A stretch of DNA of 64,000 bases, taken from the NCBI GenBank assembly GCA_035235625.1, contig CP141146.1, positions 22,500,501 through 22,564,500 on the forward strand. The letters are read 5' to 3'. Both the position numbers and the translations under genes were made by a program. Below the pieces are notes generated by a model. It was given only the letters and a program-made list of their open reading frames with translations. It had not been told where the DNA came from and searched no databases. The stretch comes from Saururus chinensis. Lineage: Eukaryota > Streptophyta > Magnoliopsida > Piperales > Saururaceae. Position 1 is the stretch's first letter; every line of letters begins with the position of its first letter. Shown here one piece after another: positions 1-10,733 of this stretch.

Positions 1-573
1 TAGGCTACTCCATGCAGTTGATTATCTTTGCAAGAATTTACCGCAGTGTAACTTTTGGTTTTTGTTTGTTTTAGTATTTTTCTGTTTTGTTCATCTTCTC
101 TCTTATGTTAGATTAATGGTCTCTTGCACTAAAATAGCATAGCAGTCCATAACTGAGTGATTTATCTTTTGCTTTTTAGTGATTTGCTAAGGTCTTTTAG
201 TTGTTATTGTTTGCGTGAATCTGCAGCAGAGCAACTTAATGGTGTTAAATTAAATTGCGTGGATTATAGCCTCTATTTGCTATCCTAATTTGAGAACAAT
301 TTAGTGGACCATGTTGCATGGTCAAGTCTCTTATGTTGTTTGATTGTCGAAAAAAAAGTTTTTATGTTGTCTAGTGTTGTTTTTTCTTTAATTTGCAGTT
401 TAATGGAGTATTTATAACTAGTTGTGGAAGTGGCTGACAAATGATCATATCTGTTGTTGATTTTGAGACTAACTCCTTTCGGTGATATGATTTTGTAGCA
501 TTGTGCAGAATGGCTTTGAATTGCCCACCCGGCTTTCGCACAACTAGTTAATGACACCATTGAAGTAGGGTAA
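1..573. other. Unassigned AT-rich DNA
   Basis: No coding region or element border could be supported on either strand. The sequence is T-rich on the plus strand, like intron or flanking DNA. It may be the 5' flank of the hAT element or an intron of a disrupted host gene. Confidence 0.4.
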
Positions 574-693
574 ATGTTAAGCTTGCTTTCGTTTGTCGCC
601 AGTTCCTCAACTGCTGTATCTGTACAAACGTTCCATTTTCAAAATATCAATCGATTTCGTGCAGTCTTCCCCAAAGGCGTATCCTCTTCTCAG
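574..693 (+). CDS. Possible orphan first exon, unknown product
   Basis: An ATG opens 40 codons (start [11 protein letters not shown], end KGVSSSQ) and stops in phase 0 at a plausible splice donor, CAG followed by GTTTGT. The peptide is rich in Ser, Phe and Arg and poor in acidic residues, which would fit an organelle transit peptide, but that is inference. Downstream, a mini-exon-like segment ending at about 933 (acceptor TTTGCAG, donor AAG then GTTAG) could continue it. I do not recognise the protein. No further exon was found before the hAT transposase at 1162, so if real the gene was probably broken by that insertion. Confidence 0.2.
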
Positions 694-1161
694 GTTTGTG
701 CTTGTACTCTTCTTTCCCCTGCCAGTTACTTTCCTCCCTCGATTTATCTTATTACCAGGATTAACTATTATTTGAGTCTTAGTGACATTGGTGTTCATGC
801 TGTGTTCAGTCACTTTTGCTCAAGATTTGAATTCCCAGCGTCTGGCTTATTTGGCTTAGGTGTAAAGTTTTCCACAAAAGGTGATATTGGAAGTGCAAAT
901 ATTGTTTGCAGGCAAAATACATCTGTAGACAAGGTTAGTCTTTTCCTCTATTCACTGCTTTCTATATTTCCCCAAGCTATGATGCTACTAATCCAAGGTG
1001 AAGAGTAGCTGGTTTCTACCTTTCGTCTAGTTAATTAATAACATGTTCTATAGTTGTAATGTCATCTGTGCTTGCTTTGAAATCTTTTATATGTTGTTTT
1101 GTAGTTATGATGGTGTGATAATTGAATTATTTTTCACTATTTGTGTGTGTTCTTAGAGACT

Positions 1162-3403
1162 ATGTCTGATTCTACGGATGCTGAAAGTCATTACATGGAT
1201 GTGGGTGAGAGAGAAAATGAATATGTAGCCGATGAAGGAAAGGGAGGGGCTCCTGCAAGTGAACCAAATGTTAGAAAGAGAAAGTTGTCTTCAAAGGTTT
1301 GGGACCACTTCGATAAGGTAATTGATTCTGATAGAGAGTGTGGTAAATGTCATTATTGTGGGATGTTAATACCGGCATCGGGAAGGATTGGGACCACTGG
1401 GTTGTGGAGGCATCTTCAAAATAAATGTGATAATTACAAACTTCAAAAGGATAAGGGTGTGGAACTCAAACAACAAAAAGTGGGTAGTAAGAACAAAGAT
1501 GTGTGCCCACTAGTTGAAAGGTTTAAATTTAACCAAGAGAGAAGTAGGCGTGAATTGGTTGAGGCCATCATTGTTCATGAATACCCTTTTTCAATGGTTG
1601 AGCATGGTAGATTTAGAAAATTTTTAAATAATCTTCAACCCTTGTTTGAAATTGTTGGAAGGAAAACTATTGCTTCAGATTGTATGGAAATCTACGAAGA
1701 AGGAGTGAGAAAAATGCATGTTTTGTTGGATAATGTTGAAGGTAGAATAAGCTTTACTAGTGACATGTGGACATCAGTTCAAAATTACTCATTCATGTCT
1801 ATCACTGCTCACTTCATTGATAAAGATTGGGTGTTACACAATCGAATTCTTAACTTTTGGAAGGTTGAATCTAGACACACGGGTGCAGATATTTGTAATG
1901 TAATTTTTTGTAAGTTGAGTGATTGGAAGATTAATAGAAAGGTTTTTAGCATTGTGTTAGATAATGCCAATGCCAATGCTCACATTTCAGCTATGAAGGA
2001 CCTTAAAGCTATATTTCAAGTAAATGGTGATCTTCCAGTGGGTGGTGAGTTTTTGCATGTAAGATCTGCACATGTGTTGAACCTTATAGTTCAAGATGGA
2101 TTATCAGAAGTGAAAGATTTATTATGCAAAGTTCGTGAAAGTGTTAAATTTGTGAAAAGTTCTCCACAAAGGGAAGCAACTTTTAAGAGATTTGCAAAAA
2201 AAACTTAAAGAACCAACTTTGGCTTTGGTTCTAGATGTGCCAACGAGCTGGAATTCTACCTTTAAAATGGTTGATGTTGCATTAAAGTATAAAGATGTCT
2301 TTGTTTTTATGTCAAAGCTTGATAAAGATTATGATAGCGTTCCAAATGATGAGGAGTGGGAAAATATTGAAGTTGTGCATGAATGTATTAGGCCATTTTT
2401 GGATCTAATGGAGCAATTTTCAGCAATTAAGCATCCTACATCAAGTTATTTCTTTAACATGGTTTGTCAACTGAAATTGGAATTATTGAAGTGGTCTAAG
2501 AGTGATAATTTTTTGAAGGTTTGTTTAGCTTCCAAAATGATGGAGAAGTATGATAAATATTGGAGTCAAGCATGTACGATCTTATCTATTGCATCAATTT
2601 TAGATCCAAGGTACAAAATGATTCCAATGAGGTATTATTTTCTTAAAATATTTGGTGAAATGGCCGGAAAGCAAAAGATTGTTGAAGTAAGGGCCAAATT
2701 AGAAAATTTATATAATGAGTATAAGCCAATTCATATTTGTCAGAGTAAAGCTTCTTTTAGTGATTTGAATAGTGAAGATAGGGTTTCTAACATCAATTCC
2801 ACTAGTGGTAAAAATATTTGGTTGAGTGATCTTAACACGTTCATGGAAGAAAGTACATCTACACAAACAAGAAAAACTGATTTGGAATTTTATTTGGAAG
2901 AAGGGGTTGATAAACTTGGTGCTTATGTGGGAGATGATTTTGATATATTGCCTTGGTGGAAGGTAAATTCGGTGAAGTATCCGATTTTGTCAAAAGTTGC
3001 TCGAGATGTGTTAGCTATTCCCATTTCAACTTATGCACGTGAGGGAACTTTTAGTACAGGTGGTCGAGTAATTGACCAATATAGAAGTAACTTGAAACCA
3101 CAAATAATAGAAGCATTAATTTGTACTCAAAGTTGGCTTTGGAGTGAAGATGAAGGTAACTTATGTGCATATCTTTTCATGTTTTTAAGTATATTTATGT
3201 ACTATGTAATGCTAAATGTTTTCTTCTTATAATAGCTCAAGGAAATGTTGATTTGATGTCTCTCCCAATAGTGCACAATGCTGAGGATAATGATATCGAG
3301 ATTGGTAATGGTAAGGTTTATGTATGTCAAATACATGTGTCATTATTTGTCCTTCGTTGCTAACTTTTTTTTTTTAGGTGAGGGGGAATCACATAACACA
3401 TAA
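1162..3403 (+). pseudogene. hAT transposase (RICESLEEPER/ZBED type), one frameshift
   Basis: hAT-superfamily transposase, which cuts and pastes DNA elements. The start is the ATG at 1162, just after an acceptor-like CTTAG. Exon 1 (1162-3155) encodes an N-terminal BED zinc finger at about residues 35-90 (C-x2-C in KCHYC, H-x4-C in RHLQNKC). An RNase H-like core with SFTSDMWTS follows. The hAT C-terminal dimerisation region contains LPWWKVNSVKYPILSKVARD and an ST.AREGTFSTGGR segment. Two small introns (3156-3235, 3311-3377; GT-AG) join exons 3236-3310 and 3378-3403 in frame to a TAA. The single visible lesion is an A8 run at 2196-2203. Seven A would keep the frame through FAKKLKEPT; eight give a stop at 2208. 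Terminal inverted repeats and an 8-bp target duplication were not located. It could also be a domesticated RICESLEEPER-like gene that has decayed. Confidence 0.88.
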
Positions 3404-4308
3404 AAGTGATTAAGTTTCTATCTATATCAACTAAACTTTGTGAGTATCTTAGTTATCAACTAAATTTGCTTTTTTGACTTGGCAAGAGGTTTATAATTTA
3501 AACTTTCTTTGGTTATGTTTCTTCAAAAATTTAGAGTTTTATATTATTGATTTTATAGAGAAAAAATCCTTTGATTAATCCATTCCACATTTAGAAAGAA
3601 GTCACTTTCAGGGCAGTGTAAAAAGATATTTTCCGTGATTTTTATGTGTAAGCAATCTAATATGTTGCTAGGACCATCTGGTCTTATCAGATTTGTGGAG
3701 TGTCTAGTTCCATTTTTAACTTGTGCTTCTTTCTCTTTGATGCATGGTGGGATTCGATGGTACAGAAGATAAGAATGTGGTCTCAGGAATAAAGATACTA
3801 CAAGTGTAGAGGGTTACTCCTTTTGTAAACTTGCAACGGTGGGCCATGGTATATATTTGTATGGGACCGTTGCTATGGAGTTCTTGTCTTGTTAGATTCA
3901 TTGTGGCTGTGCTTAACGGGTCAAGTTTTGCTGCGTTCTCCATACGGATTGCCTGCTGCGTCAGGGATTGTTGAGATGTGTCTCCAGGAATCACTCACAC
4001 TAATGTTGTAAAAAGCGTGCTTTTGGTTAACTGCTATCTTCTCATGTGTAGATTGTTTTAGATCTATTTGCAGTTAGTTTACACAGTTCGCTTGTGTTCT
4101 TAGGCAAACTGGACAACAATCCAGTTGTCTGGTTTATTGTCTATTACTTCGATTAAAGTGTACCTAGGTGCTAAATTTACCTGAATTTAATGTAATCTTC
4201 TGTTTCAATCTCAACTGATTTGGCATAGATTAATCATAGGGTCATCTGTGCCACTTCAGTTGTCCTGTTATGCTTGTACTTGCTTATACTTTTAGGAAAT
4301 TTTTTACG
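3404..4308. other. Unassigned DNA downstream of the hAT gene
   Basis: No gene recognised. The stretch 3700-4000 is less AT-rich and has a 92-codon antisense open frame from 3994 to 3716 with no familiar motif. It may contain the right end of the hAT element. A CAGGGCAGTG string at about 3609 looks like a hAT terminus, but no partner was found on the left side. Confidence 0.35.
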
Positions 4309-4310
4309 TA

Positions 4311-4456
4311 CTCCCTCCATCCCATATTAATAGCTTATTTTAATTTTTCAAAACGAATTAATTTTAGTTCAAAATGAACTAATTAATAGCTCCATGTTAG
4401 TTCACTTTGAAAAATAAAAAAAACCAAACGGAGATATTAATTTAGAACAGATGGAG
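4311..4456. mobile_element. Stowaway-like MITE
   Basis: The left end reads CTCCCTCCATCCC and the right end GATGGAG, both flanked by TA, the target dinucleotide of Tc1/mariner elements. The 146-bp interior is a near-palindrome around GAACTAA with no coding capacity. The ends match the other CTCCCTCCGTCC elements at 24650 and 58152. Confidence 0.75.
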
Positions 4457-4734
4457 TATATGACACTTTTGAAGAGTCCAGTGATAAAAGCTAGGACACA
4501 AAATTCATAAGTTTGGAACCAACACATAAGAGTCGTTAAGCTGTAATCAACACAAAAACACTGTTTAATCATAAAAGTATGCCTTTAAATATTTTATTTG
4601 TTATCATTTGACTTAAGTACCTTGATGCGCCGTTTTTGTACTAGCTTCTTTATTTGTACATTTGGAAACCTTACCATTAGATTTTTTTATTGTTTTTTGT
4701 TTTGTTTTGGAGACCTTGTTTGATATCACAAATA

Positions 4735-4930
4735 ATGGTTCTTCCACCTGACGATGACCATCTGCCTCATGTGATAGATTCCATGGCTGTATATGTTCTT
4801 GATGGTGAATGTGCTTTTGAACAAGCTATAACAGAGAGGTCGTGGGAACCCACTTTTCAACTTTTTATTTGAACTTGGGGTCGAAAGAGCACACTTACTA
4901 TGTATGGAGGCTTTATTCTTTTGCATAGTT
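4735..4930 (+). pseudogene. RRC1/SR140-like SURP splicing-factor exon fragment
   Basis: Fragment of the plant homologue of the U2 snRNP-associated SURP-motif protein SR140 (RRC1 in Arabidopsis), a nuclear pre-mRNA splicing factor. It covers the start of the SURP/SWAP domain. Visible peptide pieces in order are IMVLPPDDDHLPHVIDSMA, YVLDGECAFEQAI, RGRGNPLFNFLFELG and SKEHTYYVWRLYSFA, the last running into TAG. They lie in three different frames. One slip falls near 4838, at the codons between AITE and RGRG, and a second near 4878, where one extra G follows CTTGG. The conserved wording of the family is otherwise well kept. No RRM, CID or other RRC1 exon was found around it, so this is one exon out of context. 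It lies about 170 bp from an RFC3 exon on the opposite strand. Confidence 0.9.
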
Positions 4931-5101
4931 ATTTTTTTACGTTTTATGCTTCATAGTGTATATGATAGTTTTTTAATAAAAACTTTGATAATTTGAAAGA
5001 AAAGAAAAGAAACGTATTTCATTAAATCATGGTTAAAAACAATCAGACCCTGAAGAATAGTACAGAGAGAAAGAGAGAGAGATGAGCAGAAGCAAGTAAA
5101 C

Positions 5102-5185
5102 CAGTTTCTTTAGATTCTGGGCAATGTCCTGATGCACCAGCATCTTGTCTAGGGTTCTTGGCCGGTATTTGTCCACCCACAACAT
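5102..5185 (-). pseudogene. RFC3 exon 1 fragment (replication factor C subunit)
   Basis: Exon 1 of the small clamp-loader subunit RFC3, which helps load PCNA at primer-template junctions. On the minus strand the ATG at 5185-5183 opens 28 codons: MLWVDKYRPRTLDK, then MLVHQDIAQNLKKL, the invariant N-terminus of this family. It ends in phase 0 at a normal donor, CTG then GTTTAC. A short intron-like stretch reaches TTCTTCAG at about 5053. After it only a few bases recall exon 2, and the Walker-A exon is absent from the window. Upstream on the minus strand (to about 5400) the sequence turns GC-richer, like a 5' UTR and promoter. This is therefore a promoter-proximal gene shard, not a working gene. 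It may have been captured by a transposon or pasted in during break repair. Confidence 0.88.
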
Positions 5186-5410
5186 CCTGTGACTCCTGCT
5201 TGTCTGCTCCCCAGGGACCTGGTTTGGATTACTCTGTGGAGAGAGCAGATTCTGGGGGTTGGAAGTGCAGGAAGAAAGAAGTGGCGGGAAGATGGAGCAG
5301 ACAGCCGGCGTCACCTATGTTTTAGCCAAGCCGGCTGCAAACATTTTACTTTAAACCGGAGAGACACGTACTTAGGGCAGAAACCGGGCCGGGCTTTGGT
5401 GGGGCCAGGC
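5186..5410 (-). promoter_or_regulatory. Probable RFC3 5' UTR/promoter remnant
   Basis: Upstream of the RFC3 ATG on the minus strand lies a GC-richer segment (CCGGCTTGGC, GCCCCACC), unlike the AT-rich surroundings. It is most simply the 5' UTR and proximal promoter moved together with exon 1. No TATA box was identified with confidence. Confidence 0.4.
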
Positions 5411-5546
5411 AGAAAACTAAATAACTTTTTAATAAAACAATGGATAATGTTTTTTTACACAATTTCGGCTCAATAAAATCTTATAATAAGTTTTATTTTA
5501 ATTGAATAATCCATCCTCGTGAGATTTACTTTTTTCGATCCAATCG

Positions 5547-5626
5547 GTATAAGATTTTGCTCCACACATCCTAAAATGATAGAGCAGTATAAGATTTTGT
5601 TCCACACATCCTAAAATGATAGAGTA
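5547..5626. repeat. 40-bp tandem duplication
   Basis: Two adjacent 40-bp units (5547-5586 and 5587-5626) begin GTATAAGATTTTG and end ATGATAGAGCA or ATGATAGAGTA. They differ at only two positions, so the duplication is young. Confidence 0.9.
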
Positions 5627-5754
5627 AACTATGAACAATGAAAACTGGAAAAAAAAGAGAAAATTATTTAAATAATATCAAAAAAATAATTACCGAAATA
5701 ATGTACTTTGTGAAATATTTCTCAAACTGGTGTTATTTTTCTCCATGTAGGCGC

Positions 5755-6473
5755 CATAGAAGGCCATATCGACCGATACTGGTCCATATCGGTCAATATG
5801 TACTCGTATTGGTTGACACCGATATATTATAGGGGGCAATATGCCCCCCACACGATTCTGTAATATGTACCAGCTATATCAGCCGTACCATATCGATACA
5901 GCCGATACATATCGATACTATATTTTTTAAAAAATTATTTAAAAAAAATTTTAATTTTTTTTCTTAAAAATAAAAATACAATGCAAACTCAACTTCTTTG
6001 AAAGTTTAAGTTTTAGTTATATTAAAAATAATATTTTTAAAATTATATGAAATCAATACGGGTAGGTCCATACAATATACATAATTATTTTTTTTACATA
6101 TAGTGCTCCACAAATATACATTTATTTAAACATATAACTTAGACTCATATTAAACATATTATTTATTTTTAAAATAAACTAATTTTAAAGCACTTAATAT
6201 GGGAAAGAATGACCAATAATTTATATGGGACATAGAGCATAATAGTATATGGTTCTAAATGAACTAATTTTAGAATACCCGTATCGGTTGATATGACATT
6301 ATATGGTCTTATTATGCTCTAAAAGAAATATTATAATAATATATTATAAATTATAATATTTTTTTATTATAAAAGAGTTTATGCCGGATTCGGCGCGTAC
6401 CAAGCATATCATCGGTGCGCACCCATATCCATAGTGATTGATACTCTCATGTGTATCGATACGGCCTTCCATG
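5755..6473. mobile_element. Palindromic MITE nested in the MULE arm
   Basis: Terminal inverted repeats of 18 bp, CATAGAAGGCCATATCGA (left) and CATGGAAGGCCGTATCGA (right, minus strand), bound a 719-bp unit. Inside are many copies of TATCGATAC/CATATCGG-type words. It interrupts the MULE subterminal hairpin: CCATGTAGGCGC lies before it and AAGCGTTGACGCCTGCAT after it. No coding capacity; superfamily not identified and no clear target duplication. Confidence 0.65.
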
Positions 6474-7129
6474 ACAAGCGTTGACGCCTGCATATTTTTT
6501 TTTATTTTAATCAATTTTTTTAAGTTAATTTTGTCATTCCGAAAGATGAAATCCCAATTCGTTTGGTAGGATTTCGTCTTTTAGAAGGACAAAACCTGAT
6601 TTTGTCTTTTAGAATGACAAAATCAGGTTTCCCACGGTAACCTATTTATGCCTCTAAGAAACTTTCTCAAGCTCCCCGCTGTAACCTCTTTATGCCTCTA
6701 AGAAACAACATTGGGAATGAGAATGTCTCTTCTCCAGCCTTTTATATCCATCAAACCATCTTCTTTAGGTCACAAATATCTTCTTTACATCACAAAACAT
6801 CTTCTCCATCAAAACAACTTTTTTCTCCTTTGTGATTCTTTGCCCACCTCTTCCCCATTCGCTCATCTCTCTGTTTTGACTTCATTTTTTTTCTTCTTAT
6901 CTGCCTTCTCAAATCCGAGTGGAATCGTCATTGACCCCCAACTTCTCTATATTAGACGAGATCATTATCTTATACTAATAACCTAATTATTAATACTATC
7001 TGATTAGAATTCTTAATACACCAATAACCCAATTATCCAATCGATGCCCACAATTCCTCTTTGTCGTCCTACCCACGAACTCACCTGATCCACTCCCTCC
7101 CTTGCTCATATAATCTACCATCTTCTACG

Positions 7130-8400
7130 TCTGAGGAGGTTCCTCTTTTTGGTCACTAGGACAATCACTAATTGAATCAGGCTGCAATGATGCCAGTTGT
7201 TAGCCCCTTAACTTGCTGGATGGGAAAGGGGGCGGCTAACCCCTTACTTGGCAGTGGACAACCAAGATTGCTAGGCGACGGATAGCCTAGGTAGCCCCTT
7301 GGGCACGGACGGATGTTGGGATAGCGTGAGATGTGTTTTGGATGAGCTACTTGCCTTGTGGAGCAGGCTGAGTAGGAGTCCTTGCGGGAGGGACTTTAGC
7401 AGTGAAGATGAGCGCTACTTGGACTTAGGGACGGATTCCTTTGGCGGATGGGATTCACCTATGCAGGATCGCTGCACTCCTAGCGCGAGTAGGAGTCAGG
7501 GCAGCCAGTTCCTAGGATGGACACGACTCACACAGGCAGGTTGGCTACACTCCTAGGCCGGGTGGGAGTCGGAGTAGCTAGTTTCCTTGGATGGGCAGAC
7601 TCTTGGAGGTAGCATGGTGCTGGACTCCTAGTGGAAGACGGACTCTTGCAGGTTTCCTGATTTAAGCTAGGGGCGGATTGCTTGTTGGGCTGAGAGTTGG
7701 TAAGGGTGAGGACTTGTAAGGGTGGGCTTTGTACTCCTAGTAGCACTAGGATGGTCAGTTTCAGGCTGAGTCTATAAAAGGGGGAGAGTAGGGCGGCCAT
7801 GACAGGTTGGTGACGAATTTGCTTGTGCACAGCGAACCAGGAAGCTGAGGGGAAAGCTTTTAGCCTAGTGGATCAGCCCTTGCCCTCTCCCTACTTTGTA
7901 TTTTAGCGGACAGAAATATAGCTTGGGCGGAGTCCCTTGCACCAGGACGGACTTGTGCTGTGTTTGTGTTGTTTTTCTTGTGTTTCCCTTGCGCATACAA
8001 GTGGGAAGGGAAGAGAGTGGCTGCTGGTTGTGCAGTGCAACCATGTCATCACGTGTGCGAATGCTAGACAAAGCTTCGTGCCCGTGATAGCAGCCAAGAT
8101 GATCATCGCCAAGCTGGGGAATGGTGCCGACAGTTGTGCTTGCAAGGCTTCGAGTACGTCTACGCGACATAAAGCTCAACTTCTTTGTCTTCCCCATGCT
8201 CGGTTCTCCCCCAAACAAGGTCGACCATAAAATTGCCAAAATGGAGAAGTTTGTCTCGGCCACTGCGGAGCTATACTAAGCATTGCAACTTTTAACGGTT
8301 ATGGAGGTTTCAGAGCGGAAATTATAGAGCTGGAAGAGCTTCAACAACCCGATCGTGGTGTAGAAGCCCAAGGGCCCAGATTTTGTCCTATGGAAGGACG
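7130..8400. other. GC-richer interior of the large MULE, unidentified
   Basis: This stretch is clearly richer in G and C than its surroundings. It contains a TATA-like TCTATAAAAG at 7771, short degenerate repeats of a TAGGAGTC/GGACTC word between 7370 and 7740, and only short overlapping open frames (for example 8263-7865 on the minus strand, 132 codons) with no recognised motif. It could be captured host DNA (Pack-MULE cargo) or an older LTR fragment. Neither can be decided from the sequence alone. Confidence 0.4.
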
Positions 8401-8637
8401 AAATCACCTTAAGTTGATTTTACACTTGAAATTAAGGCTTTCGTCATTTGGAAGGACGAAATCAACTTAAAGATGATTTTATCATTCCAAAGGACAAAAT
8501 CAATTAAAATTTAAAAAAAAGCCACACACGTGCGCTAATGCCTACGTGGAGAAAAGTAACACCACTTTGGAAAATATTTCTCAAAGTGCGTTATTTTCGG
8601 TAATTATTTTTTTAATATTATTTAAATAATTTTCCCC

Positions 8638-9420
8638 AAAAAAAACCTAACAATTTTACCCAACAAATTTGCCAAAAAAAACTATGATGAATAAAAACAA
8701 TGAAAAATGGTAATCTCCTATCAAATTTACCCAATGAAACCCTATGTGTTTTGGTAAAAAATACTATTTTTTCTAATGTAACTATTAATATAGGAGAGTG
8801 GGAATAATTTTTATTAAATAGAGATCCACAACAAAAAATAGCTTCTCAAGTATAAAAATAAAAAAAATAAAAAATTCTTTACTTAAATAGATTTAGGTAA
8901 CAATTGTTACCGAATATTGTATCTTTAGAAATTATAACCATATTACTTTTATTTTTTTGGGATAATTCTGGTTAAGACCTAGCGGTCATTCATATTTACC
9001 AATAGGTCCACATCAAAATTATATTGTACATAATAATATAATTTTACTATTGTCCTCTTACGATAATAGTAAAATATAGATAATCAATAGGTCTTAATGA
9101 GAGACTGAGTCGTATATTTTTTTATTTATTATAGCTTAGGCCTTTTATGGTAGATATCAATGCATAAATTTATATTTTTTAATATTTTTAAAGAAAGAAA
9201 ATTATTTTATAATAAGCCTAAAGGTTACGGGAGGTCCTTGGATCTTAGGCCGACTTATTGGCCATGTTTGAATTCATAAAAGAATTTATTGGAAGTGGAT
9301 AATAATAAAATTATATTATTATATATTATATATTATATACATTTATTAGTAAATTAATTAAATTATTTATCTTTATTAAAGAAAATTTCTTATTTTTTAA
9401 TATATACTTTAAAAAGTCAC
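8638..9420. other. AT-rich intergenic DNA with a MITE scrap
   Basis: No gene. About 8755-8806 resembles one end of the CTCCCTCCGTC MITEs (TACTATTTTTTCTAATG, then TATAGGAGAG). The rest is very AT-rich, including a (TA)-rich run at 9310-9345. Confidence 0.4.
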
Positions 9421-9723
9421 AAAGAAATGAGTCAGTCCCTTCGGAATTATTCTACTCCTGAACTAGGCAGAAATAAAAAACAAAAAGGTCAGTCCGTGTC
9501 CATCGGAAACAGTCACGGTCAATCTATAAACGGTAACATCAATAGTAATCAGTCACGGTCAGCGTTTGACAGTAATCGATTGACCGATTACCACGTCGCA
9601 TTGATTTCGTTCATCCTCTTTGGAATCTGCTTCTACAGTTCCCATCTTCCTCACGGCTCCGTCTGTTCATCCATAGCTGCAACTTGCACGCCTCTCCTCC
9701 TGCTTCTTCGAACTTTAAGCACC

Positions 9724-9858
9724 ATGAACCAGCTATCAAGAACTGTCTCCGGCTTAAATTCTGGCCAGCAGAGAAATCTCCCTCTTTGTTCGATCATCAA
9801 TTCTTCACCATGCTCCAACAAACTGAACTTGAGGTCTGCCATTAATGGTGACCTTGAG
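9724..9858 (+). CDS. Possible first coding exon, unknown product
   Basis: An ATG after a CT-rich, leader-like stretch opens exactly 45 codons and ends in phase 0 at GAG followed by GTTCTT, a usable splice donor. The peptide begins MNQLSRTVSGLNSGQQRN and is rich in Ser, Asn and Leu with few acids, like many organelle transit peptides (inference). An acceptor-like TTTCAG occurs at about 9960, but the sequence after it is soon interrupted by an old LTR relic. Family not recognised. If genuine this is the 5' end of a gene truncated by retrotransposon insertion. Confidence 0.3.
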
Positions 9859-10029
9859 GTTCTTCTTTTGTTTTTTTATTGTTTAAACCTTCACTAACTT
9901 GTATAATGCCTTAACCCATTAATGGATTTGATCTTAACGTAAAAAAATGAATAATTTCAGTTTGAATGATGCTTCTCTGGCCATAAAGTCGAAAAAAAAT
10001 TTCCTTGTTGAAAATTTCTGGTTCGAGTT

Positions 10030-10733
10030 CTCTAATGGTGGCCCTCTAAATGCTCTTCTTTTCCCAACAATTTAGCCCCACTTACCAAATTCGAAGTTAT
10101 CATGTTCTTCGTCCATTTAATTGAAATGGGTTTCAAAATGCCCAATTCGGATGGCCGAATTTGAGCTGAATCGACAAAAATCCCATCTACTGTAATCTGG
10201 ACGTTTCTGTCCGATGTAGTGTCCAGAAACTTGTTTGGGGGATCCACTATGCACATAACTTTTTGATCATGTCCATGTCCATCCAACGTCTTTATGAATC
10301 CGAAAAGTTATCTAAATTATTTGTAAGTGCACTGGAGTCTTTTGAGCTATTTTACACATTTTTCATGTAACTCAAAATACGCGCCAACCTAAAAAACACA
10401 ATACGACCCAATTCGAAGTTAGTATCATGTTCTCCATCTATTTAATTGAAATGGGTGTCAAAAATGCCCAACTCATATGGCCGACTTTAGGTTGAATTGA
10501 TAAAAATTCCATCTAATGTTATCTGGATGTTTCCGTTTGATTTAGTTTCCAAAAACTTGTTTGGGAAGATGACCCAACCTTGGTTTAGACCCGTTTATTC
10601 ATATTACTTTCCAATCACATCTATATCTATTTCCAACATATTTTCAACGCCAACAAGTTATACAAATTACTTGTAAGCATGTTTAGGGTTGTGAGTCCAC
10701 ACATTGTCCACTTACCTCAAAATACTTGCCAAC
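10030..10733. repeat. Left half of an old Athila-like LTR
   Basis: Words such as CCGAAAAGTTATCTAAATTA, TTATGAATCC and the closing ...ACTTACCTCAAAATACTTGCC correspond to the body of the 1.44-kb LTR at 14609/20724. The sequence resumes after the chromovirus (from 23551) with CTACAAAACACAATTG, again as in that LTR. The chromovirus therefore landed inside an older relative of this LTR. The outer boundary is not clear. Confidence 0.6.
10087..10733. repeat. About 320-bp direct duplication in the old LTR
   Basis: Copy 1 (about 10087-10410) and copy 2 (about 10411-10733) share CAATTCGAAGTTA, a TTTAATTGAAATGGG block, TCTGGA(C/T)GTTTC and AAACTTGTTTGGG in the same order, with many point differences. 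This duplication predates the chromovirus insertion that cut copy 2. Confidence 0.7.

Larger units (their letters stand above)
5657..8636. mobile_element. Large MULE of the GGGAAAATT family
   Basis: The left end (5657) reads GAGAAAATTATTTAAATAAT. The right end, read inward on the minus strand from 8636, is GGGAAAATTATTTAAATAAT. Similarity continues for about 100 bp through AAATATTTCTCAAA and on to CCACGTAGGC. Flanking 9-mers are G or C followed by A8 (8 of 9 match), consistent with the 9-bp target duplication of Mutator-like elements; the two sister copies at 36224 and 37320 have perfect ones. Subterminal blocks of the form GATTTCGTCC...GGACGAAATC recur at 6540-6620 and 8370-8500. No transposase is encoded. 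The interior holds a nested palindromic MITE and about 1.3 kb of GC-richer unknown sequence. Confidence 0.78.

Noticed and set aside
3716-3994. 92-codon antisense frame as a gene
   Set aside because: No recognisable motif, no promoter or splice support, and a stop-free run of this length is not unusual in this less AT-rich stretch.
7865-8263. 132-codon minus-strand frame as a gene
   Set aside because: Several frames overlap here on both strands, as expected in GC-richer DNA. No conserved motif or splice pattern supports any of them.
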